From NCBI GenBank assembly GCA_028284325.1, contig JANQRX010000001.1, forward strand, positions 62,001 to 126,000: DNA of 64,000 bases, written 5' to 3'. The notes under the pieces are model-generated. The model was not told the DNA's origin. It ran no database searches and worked only from the letters and a program-made list of their open reading frames with translations. Position numbers and translations under genes: made by a program. Below are positions 16,998 through 25,620 of this stretch, in pieces. Source of the stretch: Bauldia sp. Lineage in GTDB: Bacteria; Pseudomonadota; Alphaproteobacteria; Rhizobiales; Kaistiaceae. Position 1 is the first letter of the stretch; each line of letters begins with the position of its first letter.

Positions 16998-18536
16998 CTA
17001 CCCGTTCTCGTCGACCTGGTCGGGATGGTCCTCCGCCCATCCTTGCAGGAACGCCACCATGTCCTCGTTCATGGCGCCGCGGAGGTCGGACCGCCGCAGC
17101 CGCGCGCCGGCTTCGAGCGCCAGCCGCGCGCAGGCGACGTGGTCGCGCTCGGCGACGTCGAGCCGGTTCTCCGAACCGTGCGCGATCGTGCCGACGAGAT
17201 CGCCGCCATAGGCGTTGACGTGCGTGAGGTCGGGCTTGAGCGTCAGCAGCCAGGCGACGTGATCCGGCAGGCCGGCCCAGCCGGCGAGATGCAGTGGCGG
17301 CATGTCCATCTCCTCCGCCGTGTCGGGATCGATCCCGGCCGCCACCAGCGCCCTGGCGTGGGCCAGCCGGTCTTGCCACAGGATGATCCGGGTGAGGACG
17401 AGACGCTCCTCCTCGTCGAGCGGCAGCGACGCCAGCGGCCGCCCGTCCGGTGCCTCGCCGGTCGCGCACGCCGCGAGCACCGCCTCGGTCGCGGACAGCT
17501 CGCTGGCGTGGCCCGCCTGCGCCAGAGCCTCGGCAAATGTCTCGTTGCCGTAGATGCGGGCGAGACCGTAGGCGGTGTGGCCCTGCCACCGCGCATCCGG
17601 CTCGGCGCCGTGGCGGAGGAGCAGTGCGGCGAAGGCGCCGTCGCGGCCGCGCCGCGCCGCCTGATGAAGCGCCGGAATGGTCGACACCGGCTGCCCGCTC
17701 GGATGGTCCAGCACCGCCTCGTTGGGGTCGGCGCCGTAGTCCAGGAGCAGTTCGGCCCCTTCGAGATTGTCGAAGTCGAGCATGCGGGCCAGCGCATTGG
17801 TGCCGCGTGTCTCGACGCCGTGGCGCATCAGCAGCCGTACACCGTCGAGGTGGCCGAGTTCGGTGGCGTGATAGAGCGACTCGTTGTCGTTGGGATCGGC
17901 GCGGTGGTCCAGAAGCCATGCGGCCAGCGGCAGATGGCCGGCGTGCCCGAGGGCGCCGTAGAGGGCCGACAGGCGGTGCTCCGAACCTGGCTCCGACGGA
18001 TAGCTGTCGTTGACGTCGGCGCCGGCGGCCACCAGCAGCTCGGCGACGTCGATGGCGCGTTGCGACAGGTCGGCCGACGACCGCCAGTGACGCGAGAAGG
18101 CGAGGTGCAGGATCGGCGACCGGATGCCGACCACGCGAACCGCCGCCTCGCGATCCCGGGCGATGGCGGCCCGCACCCCGTCCACATCGTAGAGCGCGCA
18201 TTGCAGCCCGAGATTGGCTGAGGCGAGCTCCGGATCGGCCTTCAACAGGTCGGCCACGACCCAGCCCTGCCCCAGATAGAGCGCGATCTTCAGCCGCTCG
18301 GCGCGGGTCTCGCGGTCCATCTGCGCCACGTCGTGGGCGAGCTTGAGGCGCGGCCAGCTCGGCGCGCCTTCCTCGCGGGCGATCACATGGAGCGCCTGGG
18401 TGTGGCGCAGCGTGCCAGTATCGGGGTCGGTGTCGGGAAAGACGGCGCGGACGCGGCGCAGGGCGTCGGCGTCGCCGGCGGCGAAGTCGCGCTTCAGGCG
18501 CTTGGCCTGACGGCGTAATGTATCGAGTGGTGACAT
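16998..18536 (-). CDS. Ankyrin-repeat protein
   Basis: 512-residue cytoplasmic protein with no signal peptide. The N-terminal 80 residues are helical (DTLRRQAKRLKRDFAAGDADALRRV). Degenerate ankyrin repeats then run almost to the end; clear units carry AELLVAAGADVNDS, LAAWLLDHRADPND, GVRLLMRHGVETRG, AELLLDYGADPNEA, FAALLLRHGAEPDA and PPLHLAGWAGLPDHVAWLL. Such proteins mediate protein binding and no enzymatic domain is visible. The start has a GAGGGA ribosome site. It is separated by 93 bases from the macroglobulin start on the same strand and could be an independent unit. Partner unknown. Confidence 0.85.
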   Translation of the reverse strand: MSPLDTLRRQAKRLKRDFAAGDADALRRVRAVFPDTDPDTGTLRHTQALHVIAREEGAPSWPRLKLAHDVAQMDRETRAERLKIALYLGQGWVVADLLKADPELASANLGLQCALYDVDGVRAAIARDREAAVRVVGIRSPILHLAFSRHWRSSADLSQRAIDVAELLVAAGADVNDSYPSEPGSEHRLSALYGALGHAGHLPLAAWLLDHRADPNDNESLYHATELGHLDGVRLLMRHGVETRGTNALARMLDFDNLEGAELLLDYGADPNEAVLDHPSGQPVSTIPALHQAARRGRDGAFAALLLRHGAEPDARWQGHTAYGLARIYGNETFAEALAQAGHASELSATEAVLAACATGEAPDGRPLASLPLDEEERLVLTRIILWQDRLAHARALVAAGIDPDTAEEMDMPPLHLAGWAGLPDHVAWLLTLKPDLTHVNAYGGDLVGTIAHGSENRLDVAERDHVACARLALEAGARLRRSDLRGAMNEDMVAFLQGWAEDHPDQVDENG

Positions 18537-18712
18537 GATCGGATCCCTCGCATCGGCCCGGCGGTCCGCTGAACGGGCGTGAGTTCACCGATAGGGTGTG
18601 TCTGTGGTGCAAGGGGTGCTGTTGCAGCTTTCCGCGGACCCGGATGCCGCCCCGAGCGGCGGTTCAGGTGTAGCCAATCCCGGTGCTCCAAGGCAAGCGG
18701 TCGCCGCCCGAT

Positions 18713-20290
18713 TCAGGGCACGTGCAGGATTTCGACCTGCGGCAGTCCAACTGCGGGAACGCCGACGTCGCGCGCGAGCACGCCGAAGGCTTCGGTCTCG
18801 ATCAGGTCCTTGTACGGAAGTTCGGGAAACCTGAGGCCGCCACGATGCAGACTGGCGTCGACGAGCAGCATGGTGCCGCCCACACCGTCGAGTTCGATGC
18901 GCGGCATGTAGCGAACGCAATCGAGAAACAGCCGTCCGCGCGCACGCGGCGGCGGTTGAAAGAGCCCGCCGCGGACATGGCGATAGTAGAAGTCGCGGGG
19001 ATGGTCCCACAGCGAGATGAAGGCGTTGAGGTCGAAGGACGGCCCGCCGGGGTAGGTCACACAGTTCGGCGTCACGATCCGCCCGTTGGCGCTCCGCAGG
19101 GTCTGGAAGATGTCGGCGGGGAACTTCCACACATCGACGTCGATCCACAGGGCCCAGTCGTCGGTGTCGTCGAGACCGTGATCGATCAGATGGTTGCGCA
19201 CCACGGCGAGTGCACCCCGCCGGGTTCTCTGAACCCGCCGATCCCTGCGCGTCGCATGTGCCACGATGTTGCCGACGTCCTTCCTGAGCACCGTGACCGT
19301 GCGAAAACGGTCTTCCAGGGCGGGCACGACGTCCATCAGCTTGTCGAACGTGCCGTCGGTGCTGTCGCCCTCGCAGAACACCAGTTTGGTGGTCTCCCTG
19401 GGCAGGTCGAGCGCCGACACCGCCCGTACGAAACCGTCGATGTACGGGACTGCGTCGCGAACCGGCACCAGGATGGCCACGCGGTTGCCGTCAGGCGTCG
19501 GCCGCGCGACGGCGTCCGCGTCGACCCTGCTCTGCGTCGCCTCGACATCGAGAACCGGCCCGCGGGTAGCGTAGTGGCGGAGGCGCCTGAGACGATAGCG
19601 GATGCTGCGGAGCCATCGGTTCGTCCGCGGCGCATGCGACCACCAGCTGGCCACCCACTTGTGTCGCGTCAGCGGCGTCGGATCGGAGTCGCCACTGGGT
19701 TCGGTGGGGCGCTGGTCGGCGTCGGTCGGCGTGAAGAGCCGGGAATCGTGGACGACGACGCTGTCCTTGTCGGCGAACGTCAGATAGGCGCCGGTGAGCA
19801 GGCAGGGACCGGTCATGTCGAGAATGTCGTTGGCGTGGCGCTGTCCCGGCAGGTGGTCCAGGACGTGCAGCCAGAACGGATGGCCCGCGGGACTCGCCAT
19901 GACACCGTTGAAGAGGACATACGGAAGCTGGCGACGGGGCGCGTGCAACGGCCAATGCGCCGGCGGCTCATGACACAGGACGACACGCGCTTCGTCGGTG
20001 ATGGGCGACAGGTCGTCCAGGCACTCCACGTCGATATCGGCGTAAAGGCCTCCGTAGGTGTGGAGCAGCATATAGCGTGCGGCGTCCGCGCGGCAGACAC
20101 CGTCGGAATAGGAGCAGTAGACCTCGAAGTACTGCGGATAGTGCTCGTACACGAACTCCAGAAGCATCTCGTCGGTCCACAGGGTCCGCTGCCACGACGG
20201 ATTGTGCCGCGGCCAGGTTTCCGCGAACGGCGCCAGGTCCTCGGGCAGAACCTCGCTCTTCCACGTCTGGTGGATCAGCCTGGGAATCAT
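18713..20290 (-). CDS. Fused glycosyltransferase: GT32 (Och1-like) plus GT62 (Anp1/Mnn9-like) domains
   Basis: 525-residue two-domain protein, last gene of the glycan operon. Domain 1 (about 1-225) is the DXD sugar transferase of the GT32/Och1 type: PRLIHQTWK at the start, ADAARYMLLHTYGGLYADIDVECL with D85-x-D87, and HKWVASWW near 210. After a linker (226-268), domain 2 (about 270-525) has VAILVPVRDA, VVRNHLI, WALWIDVDVW with D384-x-D386, and GGTMLLVDASLHRGGLRFPE, matching the Anp1/Mnn9/Van1 pattern of GT62. Both DXD motifs look intact. The donor sugar is unknown. The ATG at 20290 overlaps the preceding stop by 4 bases; the longer open frame upstream is antisense noise. Confidence 0.82.
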   Translation of the reverse strand: MIPRLIHQTWKSEVLPEDLAPFAETWPRHNPSWQRTLWTDEMLLEFVYEHYPQYFEVYCSYSDGVCRADAARYMLLHTYGGLYADIDVECLDDLSPITDEARVVLCHEPPAHWPLHAPRRQLPYVLFNGVMASPAGHPFWLHVLDHLPGQRHANDILDMTGPCLLTGAYLTFADKDSVVVHDSRLFTPTDADQRPTEPSGDSDPTPLTRHKWVASWWSHAPRTNRWLRSIRYRLRRLRHYATRGPVLDVEATQSRVDADAVARPTPDGNRVAILVPVRDAVPYIDGFVRAVSALDLPRETTKLVFCEGDSTDGTFDKLMDVVPALEDRFRTVTVLRKDVGNIVAHATRRDRRVQRTRRGALAVVRNHLIDHGLDDTDDWALWIDVDVWKFPADIFQTLRSANGRIVTPNCVTYPGGPSFDLNAFISLWDHPRDFYYRHVRGGLFQPPPRARGRLFLDCVRYMPRIELDGVGGTMLLVDASLHRGGLRFPELPYKDLIETEAFGVLARDVGVPAVGLPQVEILHVP

Positions 20291-21303
20291 CGCGGCGTCC
20301 CTGCCGTCCCGAAATTGCCCGACCTGACGGTGTCCAGCAGCGGGTGGTCGGCGTACCGCTTCCGCCACCGCGCGAGCCGGTCCGCGGCCTCCGGGTTTCT
20401 CCAGACCGCCCTCGGCAGCCGATCGGCGGCAGCCAGGACCTGAAGGTGATCCGGCCACCAGTCGTCATTCTGGGCAAGGATGCGCCGCAGGATGTGACGG
20501 GGCCGCATGCGTCCGACCCGGTGGCCGGTTTGCAATCGCAGGGCCATCGGCGGCCGGGTCGTCGCGAGATAGTCGGTCGACGCCGTCTCCGGCGGAATGC
20601 CGGACGGATCGAGCAGACGCCGCGCTTCGTAGATTCGATAGATCCGGTAGCCGGACGCGGTGAGGAGGTCGATGACCTCGGCGATCGACGAACCGAGCCA
20701 TCCGAGGGTCAGGCCGTTGGCCTCGAATACGATATCGGGATGCTGGTCGGCGATGAGCCGCCGCATGCCGCGGAGCGCGTGCAGCTCGGCACCTTCGACA
20801 TCGAGCTTGACCGCCCTGACGGCTGCGCCCGCGGGCAGGTCGTCGTCGATGGTCGTCGCTTGCGCCCGGTACCGGCCCTCGTCGTCGGCGCGCGCCCAGG
20901 CGCTGGTACCGCTGAACGGCAGCGTATCTCGCCGGTCCCACAGCGCCACGTCGCGAACGGTCACCCGATCCTGCATGTTATTGTCGGTCACGGCTGCGTT
21001 CAGGAAACGGATGTTGCCGGCCAGTGGTTCGTAGGCGATGACACCGACGCCCGAGGCAGCCAGCGGGATGGCCACCGTACCGATATTGGCGCCGGCGTCG
21101 ATGACCGTGTCGCCCGGCTTGACCAGCGCGCGCAGGCACACGTTCAGTTCCGTCCAGGCGCCACCGTCCTGCACCGCCTGATGATAGGCGTCGGGATCGG
21201 TTGACGTCGTGGCCAGGCGAAACGTGATGTCGCCGCGTCGGTGTGTGGTGAAACGGATACCGGGCGACCGATCCTCCTCTCCGTGGGAGGCCTGCATGGT
21301 CAC
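20287..21303 (-). CDS. FkbM-family SAM-dependent methyltransferase
   Basis: 338-residue protein with the FkbM methyltransferase core: VIDAGANIGTVAIPLA (SAM loop, about residues 67-82), IAYEPLAGNIRFL, and VKLDVEGAELHALRGM, whose aspartate is conserved. In surface-glycan clusters such enzymes O-methylate sugars or non-reducing termini. About 100 extra C-terminal residues after the core are rich in Arg and Trp and unrecognised. A GTG at 21303 overlaps the preceding stop (GTGA); an ATG two codons later (21297) is an equally good start. It lies between two glycosyltransferase fusions, so its substrate is probably the same glycan. Confidence 0.85.
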   Translation of the reverse strand: MTMQASHGEEDRSPGIRFTTHRRGDITFRLATTSTDPDAYHQAVQDGGAWTELNVCLRALVKPGDTVIDAGANIGTVAIPLAASGVGVIAYEPLAGNIRFLNAAVTDNNMQDRVTVRDVALWDRRDTLPFSGTSAWARADDEGRYRAQATTIDDDLPAGAAVRAVKLDVEGAELHALRGMRRLIADQHPDIVFEANGLTLGWLGSSIAEVIDLLTASGYRIYRIYEARRLLDPSGIPPETASTDYLATTRPPMALRLQTGHRVGRMRPRHILRRILAQNDDWWPDHLQVLAAADRLPRAVWRNPEAADRLARWRKRYADHPLLDTVRSGNFGTAGTPR

Positions 21304-23426
21304 GCCCCGAGCGCCGTGCGCATGGCGTCGGCGACCGCCCGGCGGCCGAAGCTGGCGTGGACGCGCCGGAAAGCCGCGTGGCGGATGCTCTCGTACCGCT
21401 CGCCGTCGTCGAGCAGGGTTCGAATCCGGTCGGCGATCGACTCATCGGTGTCGGCGATCAGAATCTCCTCCCCGTCAACCAGCCCCAGGCCCTCGGCGGC
21501 GATCGGCGTGGCAACCACCGGGACACCTACGGCCATCGCTTCGAGGATCTTGAGGCGGGTGCCCCCGCCTTCCGACAACGGTACCACGGCGATGTCCGCC
21601 CCGCCGTAGAGCGGCGCGAGGTCCGGCGGGTCGGCGACAAGCTGCACAGCATCCGCTGTCGACAAGGCCCGCACCTCCGAGCCCGGCGCGCGCCCGGCGA
21701 GAACGAGACGCGCAGCCGGCATCGTTTCGCGTACGGCGGGCACAATGCGATCCACCAGGCGCGCCGCCGCCCTGACGTTCGGCGCGTAGCCCAGATGGCC
21801 GACGAACAGGAGGTTCGTCGTTTCCCGTGTGCGTGGAGGGTCGAGGCGGTCCGGCAGCTTGTCCAGCCGCGGGATCATGTTCGGGACGACATCGACCGGC
21901 GGGCCGTCCGGGCAGATGGCGCGAACGCGTTTTGCGTCGGTGTCCGAGCAGACCCAGATCCGGTCGACGCGCCGTGCCGCGGCGCGCTCGCGACGGCGCA
22001 GCAGACTGGCATCGTCGTCGGGCCAGATCGACCACCGCCGTCGGCGTCCGGGATCGTCCGCGAGGTCCGATTCGACATTGTGCATGTCGAGAATCAACTT
22101 CGGGACGTGGGGTCGCAGGGGTTGGAGCAACGGCCAGAGCTGGATGCCTTCCACCACGACGGCGGTCGGCCTCGTCCGCCGCACCAGCGTCAGCAGCCGC
22201 GCGATGGCGAGCCTGGAGATGCGCGGCTCGATGGATGCGCGCCGGTGGACGACCGCCGCGGCTTTCGGTTCGCCCAAGGCTGACAGGGCTGTCGCGATCA
22301 ATTCGTCATGACGCCCGGTCGATCCACCCTCCATGGGGTGGAGCGAGGTGACGACGACCGGGCCGAAGTCCGCCAGAACGCCGGCGTTGGCGTGATTGCG
22401 AAGATCATAGCCGGAGACCGGCGCCATGAACGGGTCGACGCTGACGATGAGAGCAAAGGCGTCCTGTCCGCTTGTCAGGCCGTCGAAACCGACGGGCGTG
22501 TGTCGGTTGAGCGCCGCGATCCGTCGGCGGTAGCGCATCAACCGGAGCCTGCCCGCATCGGTCCCCCACAGCCGTTGTGCCACGGCGATGAAGCGGTGCG
22601 CTTCGGCGCCGCGGCCGTGGGCGTACTGGGTCCGGGCGATCTTGAAGGCGATGATGGCGGCCCGTCGGGCGATCGCCGCGCGACCGACTCCAAGCACTTC
22701 CAGCCGCCGCGCCGCGCGAAGCCAGCGCAGAAAGCGGCGCCTCGCGTCGTGCAGAAACCGGGTGTCGGACCGGGCGAGGTCGACCCGATAGGTGAGGACC
22801 TGCCTGCCGGTGACGACCGCGTCGGTGCGGCAGAGGAGCTCGGCCCAGAACAGCGTGTCCTCGTCAAACGGCAGGTCGACCGCGAAGCGGGTTTCGCCGA
22901 CCGCATCGGCACGCAGGAGCACGCTCCCGGTGGCGATCGACACGCGATCAGCGAGCAGGGCCCGGGCGTTGCGGAGCCGGCCCGCGCCCAGCCGGGCGGG
23001 GCGTTTGTTGCGCACCTTGCCGTCGTCGACGACCCGGACGAAGGCGCCGACGGCAACGCCCGCCCGTGGCGTGTCCAGCAGACTTTGCCGGAGCGCGCGC
23101 AGGCCGCCCTCCAGATGGAGATCGTCGGCGTCGATGAAATAGACGAAGCGACCACGGGCGAGGTCGAGACCGACATTGCGGGCAGCCCCGGCGTCGCCGA
23201 GCGAGACGTGGGTCAACTCGACGGGAAGACCATGGTCCTCCGCCCGGCGCGTGACCGCCGCCGCGGTGTCGTCGGTGGACCCGTCATCGACGACGATGAT
23301 TTCGAGAATCAGGTCGGTGTCGCTCGCCAGCGACGCCAGTGTCGCGCCGATTGTCGACGCGGCGTTGCGGGCGGGGATCACAACGGAGACGTCCCGATCC
23401 GCCCCGGTTGCGGCGGCTTCGATCAT
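21300..23426 (-). CDS. Fused glycosyltransferase: GT2 (GT-A) plus GT4 (GT-B) domains
   Basis: 708-residue two-domain transferase. The N-terminal GT2 domain (about 10-230) has VSVVIPARNAASTI, EIIVVDDGSTDDT and the metal-binding FIDADDLH (D99-x-D101). A helical, Arg-rich connector (about 230-320) follows. The C-terminal GT4 domain (about 325-705) has LLFVGHLGYAPNVRAA and the donor-binding GGGTRLKILEAMAVGVPVVATP segment. One protein could therefore add two sugars in succession. The start overlaps the stop of the upstream GT4 gene by 4 bases, and its stop overlaps the FkbM gene. No membrane helices are seen. Confidence 0.87.
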   Translation of the reverse strand: MIEAAATGADRDVSVVIPARNAASTIGATLASLASDTDLILEIIVVDDGSTDDTAAAVTRRAEDHGLPVELTHVSLGDAGAARNVGLDLARGRFVYFIDADDLHLEGGLRALRQSLLDTPRAGVAVGAFVRVVDDGKVRNKRPARLGAGRLRNARALLADRVSIATGSVLLRADAVGETRFAVDLPFDEDTLFWAELLCRTDAVVTGRQVLTYRVDLARSDTRFLHDARRRFLRWLRAARRLEVLGVGRAAIARRAAIIAFKIARTQYAHGRGAEAHRFIAVAQRLWGTDAGRLRLMRYRRRIAALNRHTPVGFDGLTSGQDAFALIVSVDPFMAPVSGYDLRNHANAGVLADFGPVVVTSLHPMEGGSTGRHDELIATALSALGEPKAAAVVHRRASIEPRISRLAIARLLTLVRRTRPTAVVVEGIQLWPLLQPLRPHVPKLILDMHNVESDLADDPGRRRRWSIWPDDDASLLRRRERAAARRVDRIWVCSDTDAKRVRAICPDGPPVDVVPNMIPRLDKLPDRLDPPRTRETTNLLFVGHLGYAPNVRAAARLVDRIVPAVRETMPAARLVLAGRAPGSEVRALSTADAVQLVADPPDLAPLYGGADIAVVPLSEGGGTRLKILEAMAVGVPVVATPIAAEGLGLVDGEEILIADTDESIADRIRTLLDDGERYESIRHAAFRRVHASFGRRAVADAMRTALGA

Positions 23427-24367
23427 GGGGTCGCCGGCGGTCTGGCGATGTAGTCCCGGATGCGGACCGCGAAGTCCGCATTCAGTCGCTCAAAGGCCCG
23501 CCGCGCCGCCGCACCCCGGCGGGTCAGTTCAGCCTCCGGGAGTGCGAGGGCCTGGTCGATCGCCTGTTCCAGCGCCGAAGGATCGACGAAGTAGCTGGTC
23601 CCGAGATGGCGTGGCTCGTCCCGTGCGTGCCGGACCAGCATGCCGACATCGCTGGTCACGTGCTCGTTCATCGGCGGTGCGTCGGTCGTGATCACCAGCG
23701 CCCCGCAGGCCATCGCTTCGACGATGGTGTGGCCCCATCCTTCCGACCGCGAGGGGCAGATGTGGATGCGGCAAGTGTTCTGGAGGTCGCGGAGGGTCCC
23801 CTCGTCCAGGTAGCCGGCATGCAGCGTCACGTTGGCGGGCGTTGAGGCGGGAGCGTTGTCCCTCTTCTGGACCAGCACGAGTTCGGGCCAGTCCGGCCGG
23901 CGCGCCCACAGCCGCAGGATGTCTTCGGTGCCCTTGAGGGTGTTGCCGCCGGCGAGGTGGAGAATGCGGTTGTCCTTGCGCGTCCCTTCGATACGACGGT
24001 CGCGCGACGTAAAGCCCACATGCGTGGTCGGAACGTCCAGCGCCTCGAAGATCGCCTGCGCGTGCCGCGTCTTCGCCAGGACATGATCGATGCCCCGCAA
24101 GCGCGACAGGTGACGCCTCGGAAAGCGTTCCTGGTTGGGAATCAGGAAGTGCCTCTCTGCCGCCGGAAACCAGCGTGGAAAGGCGCGTTCGATGTGGAAG
24201 GCGTGACGCGCAAGTCGCGCTCGCAGCAAGCGGCTGCGGAGCGGCGCGGATGTGCGCGCCACGTGCGCGCAGCGCCCCCCGGCCACCTCGATGGCATCAC
24301 CGAGAATGCCGGCATCCTGCGTCAGCCCGTAGGCATTCGACCTGGCGATGATGAGATTATCGATCAC
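23423..24367 (-). CDS. GT4-type glycosyltransferase
   Basis: 314-residue glycosyltransferase. The C-terminal Rossmann domain carries the GT4 donor-site signature CPSRSEGWGHTIVEAMACGALVITTDAPPMNEHV split over about residues 205-238. The N-terminal domain is short and opens (V/M)IDNLIIARSNAYGLTQDAGILGDAI, a usual start for this subgroup. I choose a GTG at 24367, overlapping the upstream stop by 11 bases. An upstream start at 24397 is possible but would make a 41-base overlap and an atypical N-terminus. Second gene of the five-gene glycan operon. Confidence 0.82.
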   Translation of the reverse strand: MIDNLIIARSNAYGLTQDAGILGDAIEVAGGRCAHVARTSAPLRSRLLRARLARHAFHIERAFPRWFPAAERHFLIPNQERFPRRHLSRLRGIDHVLAKTRHAQAIFEALDVPTTHVGFTSRDRRIEGTRKDNRILHLAGGNTLKGTEDILRLWARRPDWPELVLVQKRDNAPASTPANVTLHAGYLDEGTLRDLQNTCRIHICPSRSEGWGHTIVEAMACGALVITTDAPPMNEHVTSDVGMLVRHARDEPRHLGTSYFVDPSALEQAIDQALALPEAELTRRGAAARRAFERLNADFAVRIRDYIARPPATP

Positions 24368-25430
24368 CCGCCCACAGCTTCTCGTAGACCTCGACAAGCC
24401 CGTCGGCTTCGGCGCTCAACGGGTATCGGTTGTCGACGCGCTGCGGGCCCGCCCGGCCATGCAGATCACAGAGAGCTTCGTCGTCAAGATAGCGGCGAAT
24501 GGCCGAGGTCAGCGCCGCCCCGTCACCGGACGGCACCACCGAACCGGTGACCCCCTCATCGATGGCCTCGGCATGGGCGCCGGCATCGCTGGCCACGACC
24601 GCCGTGCCGGACGCCATGGCTTCCAGAGGGGTCAGGCCAAACCCCTCGACGCGCGACGGCGCCACGTACAGGTCGACGCGGCGATACCACAGCGCGATGT
24701 CGGGAACCTCGCCCAGAAACATGATCCGGTCGGACAGGCCGGCCTCCTCGACCTGCGCTTTCAGCGCATCGAGAAAGCCGACGTGCTCTCGTGTCGCGCG
24801 GCCGCATATCACGGCCGTCCACGCGGGATGATCCGGCAGCAGGTCGATCATGGCGCGGACGAAGAGATCGGTTCCCTTCTGCGTGCGAATGCGCCCGAAA
24901 CAGCCCACCGCGCGCTGGCCCGGCAGTCCGGCCGCGGCGAAACGATCATCCTCCGTGCGGCGCGGATAGAAGCGCTCGGGATCGATGCCGTGCCGGACGA
25001 TCGTATAGGGGACCTGGAGAAAGGACCCGGAGCGCGCGCTGGGTGTGACGACCTCGTCCATCCTGCGCAGCATCCATTGTGTCAGCGGCTTGTGCTCACG
25101 CTGGGCGGCGGAGGTGAAGACAAGCTTCACGGGCGCGCGGACGAGGTCCCTCAGGATGATCCCGAGCAGCATTTCGTTGTTGCGCCGCGCGTGCCAGATG
25201 CGGAACGGTCGATGCCGCGGTCTGCGGACGAGCGCCGGCAACACGCCCCATCGGGCCCTCGGTATGTGATCGGGCAGGCCTGGTCCGAGGGAAACGATCC
25301 CGAGACGCCGCGCCAGCAACGGAACAAGCTGGACGATCGTGCTAGTGACGCCGGACCAGCGGCCATTGAAGTTGGGTGCGATGACTTCGACGTCGGCAAT
25401 GGGTGGAAGCAGATCCCGCAGAACAACCAT
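24357..25430 (-). CDS. GT4 glycosyltransferase, LPS-core mannosyltransferase-like
   Basis: 357-residue GT-B enzyme and first gene of the glycan operon. Motifs: NFNGRWSGVTSTIVQLVPLLAR (acceptor-side loop), FTSAAQREHKPLTQWMLRRMDEVV, HGIDPERFYP, GCFGRIRTQKGTDLFVRAM, and the donor site VAPSRVEGFGLTPLEAMASGTAVVASDAGAHAE. The pattern resembles alphaproteobacterial LpcC-type core mannosyltransferases; the exact sugar is not certain. Promoter and start lie in the 190-base divergent region shared with the MetE-like gene on the other strand. Confidence 0.85.
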   Translation of the reverse strand: MVVLRDLLPPIADVEVIAPNFNGRWSGVTSTIVQLVPLLARRLGIVSLGPGLPDHIPRARWGVLPALVRRPRHRPFRIWHARRNNEMLLGIILRDLVRAPVKLVFTSAAQREHKPLTQWMLRRMDEVVTPSARSGSFLQVPYTIVRHGIDPERFYPRRTEDDRFAAAGLPGQRAVGCFGRIRTQKGTDLFVRAMIDLLPDHPAWTAVICGRATREHVGFLDALKAQVEEAGLSDRIMFLGEVPDIALWYRRVDLYVAPSRVEGFGLTPLEAMASGTAVVASDAGAHAEAIDEGVTGSVVPSGDGAALTSAIRRYLDDEALCDLHGRAGPQRVDNRYPLSAEADGLVEVYEKLWAGDR

Positions 25431-25553
25431 AACGCGCGGCTGGAAAAGAAAGAGAATCGCATTCTACAACCAGTCAAGCCGCTTGATCTATCTCAAACCG
25501 CCCGAAGAGAAGGCGCGGACCGGACGCGGTCCCCGATCCTCCATGACCGATGT

Positions 25554-25569
25554 GGTAAAGCGAATTACT
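25554..25569. promoter_or_regulatory. Weak copy of the LacI-type operator before the MetE-like gene
   Basis: GGTAAAGCGAATTACT matches the left half-site GGTAAA and central CG of the operator seen at 26859, 33757 and 34892, but only 4 of 6 bases of the right half TTTACC. It lies 51 bases before the MetE-like ATG. It may be a low-affinity site for the LacI-type regulator encoded at 33816. Confidence 0.4.
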
Positions 25570-25620
25570 GCCGGATATGGTGGACGTCCGCCACCCGGCT
25601 CGCAACCGACAGGGAACGCC

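Noticed and set aside
18683-20443. A 586-residue plus-strand frame opposite the GT32-GT62 gene
   Set aside because: The minus-strand protein has two intact catalytic motifs; the plus-strand one has none.
21414-21430. tRNA-like GGTTCGAATCC element
   Set aside because: It matches the T-loop consensus but no cloverleaf surrounds it and it lies within the GT2-GT4 coding sequence.
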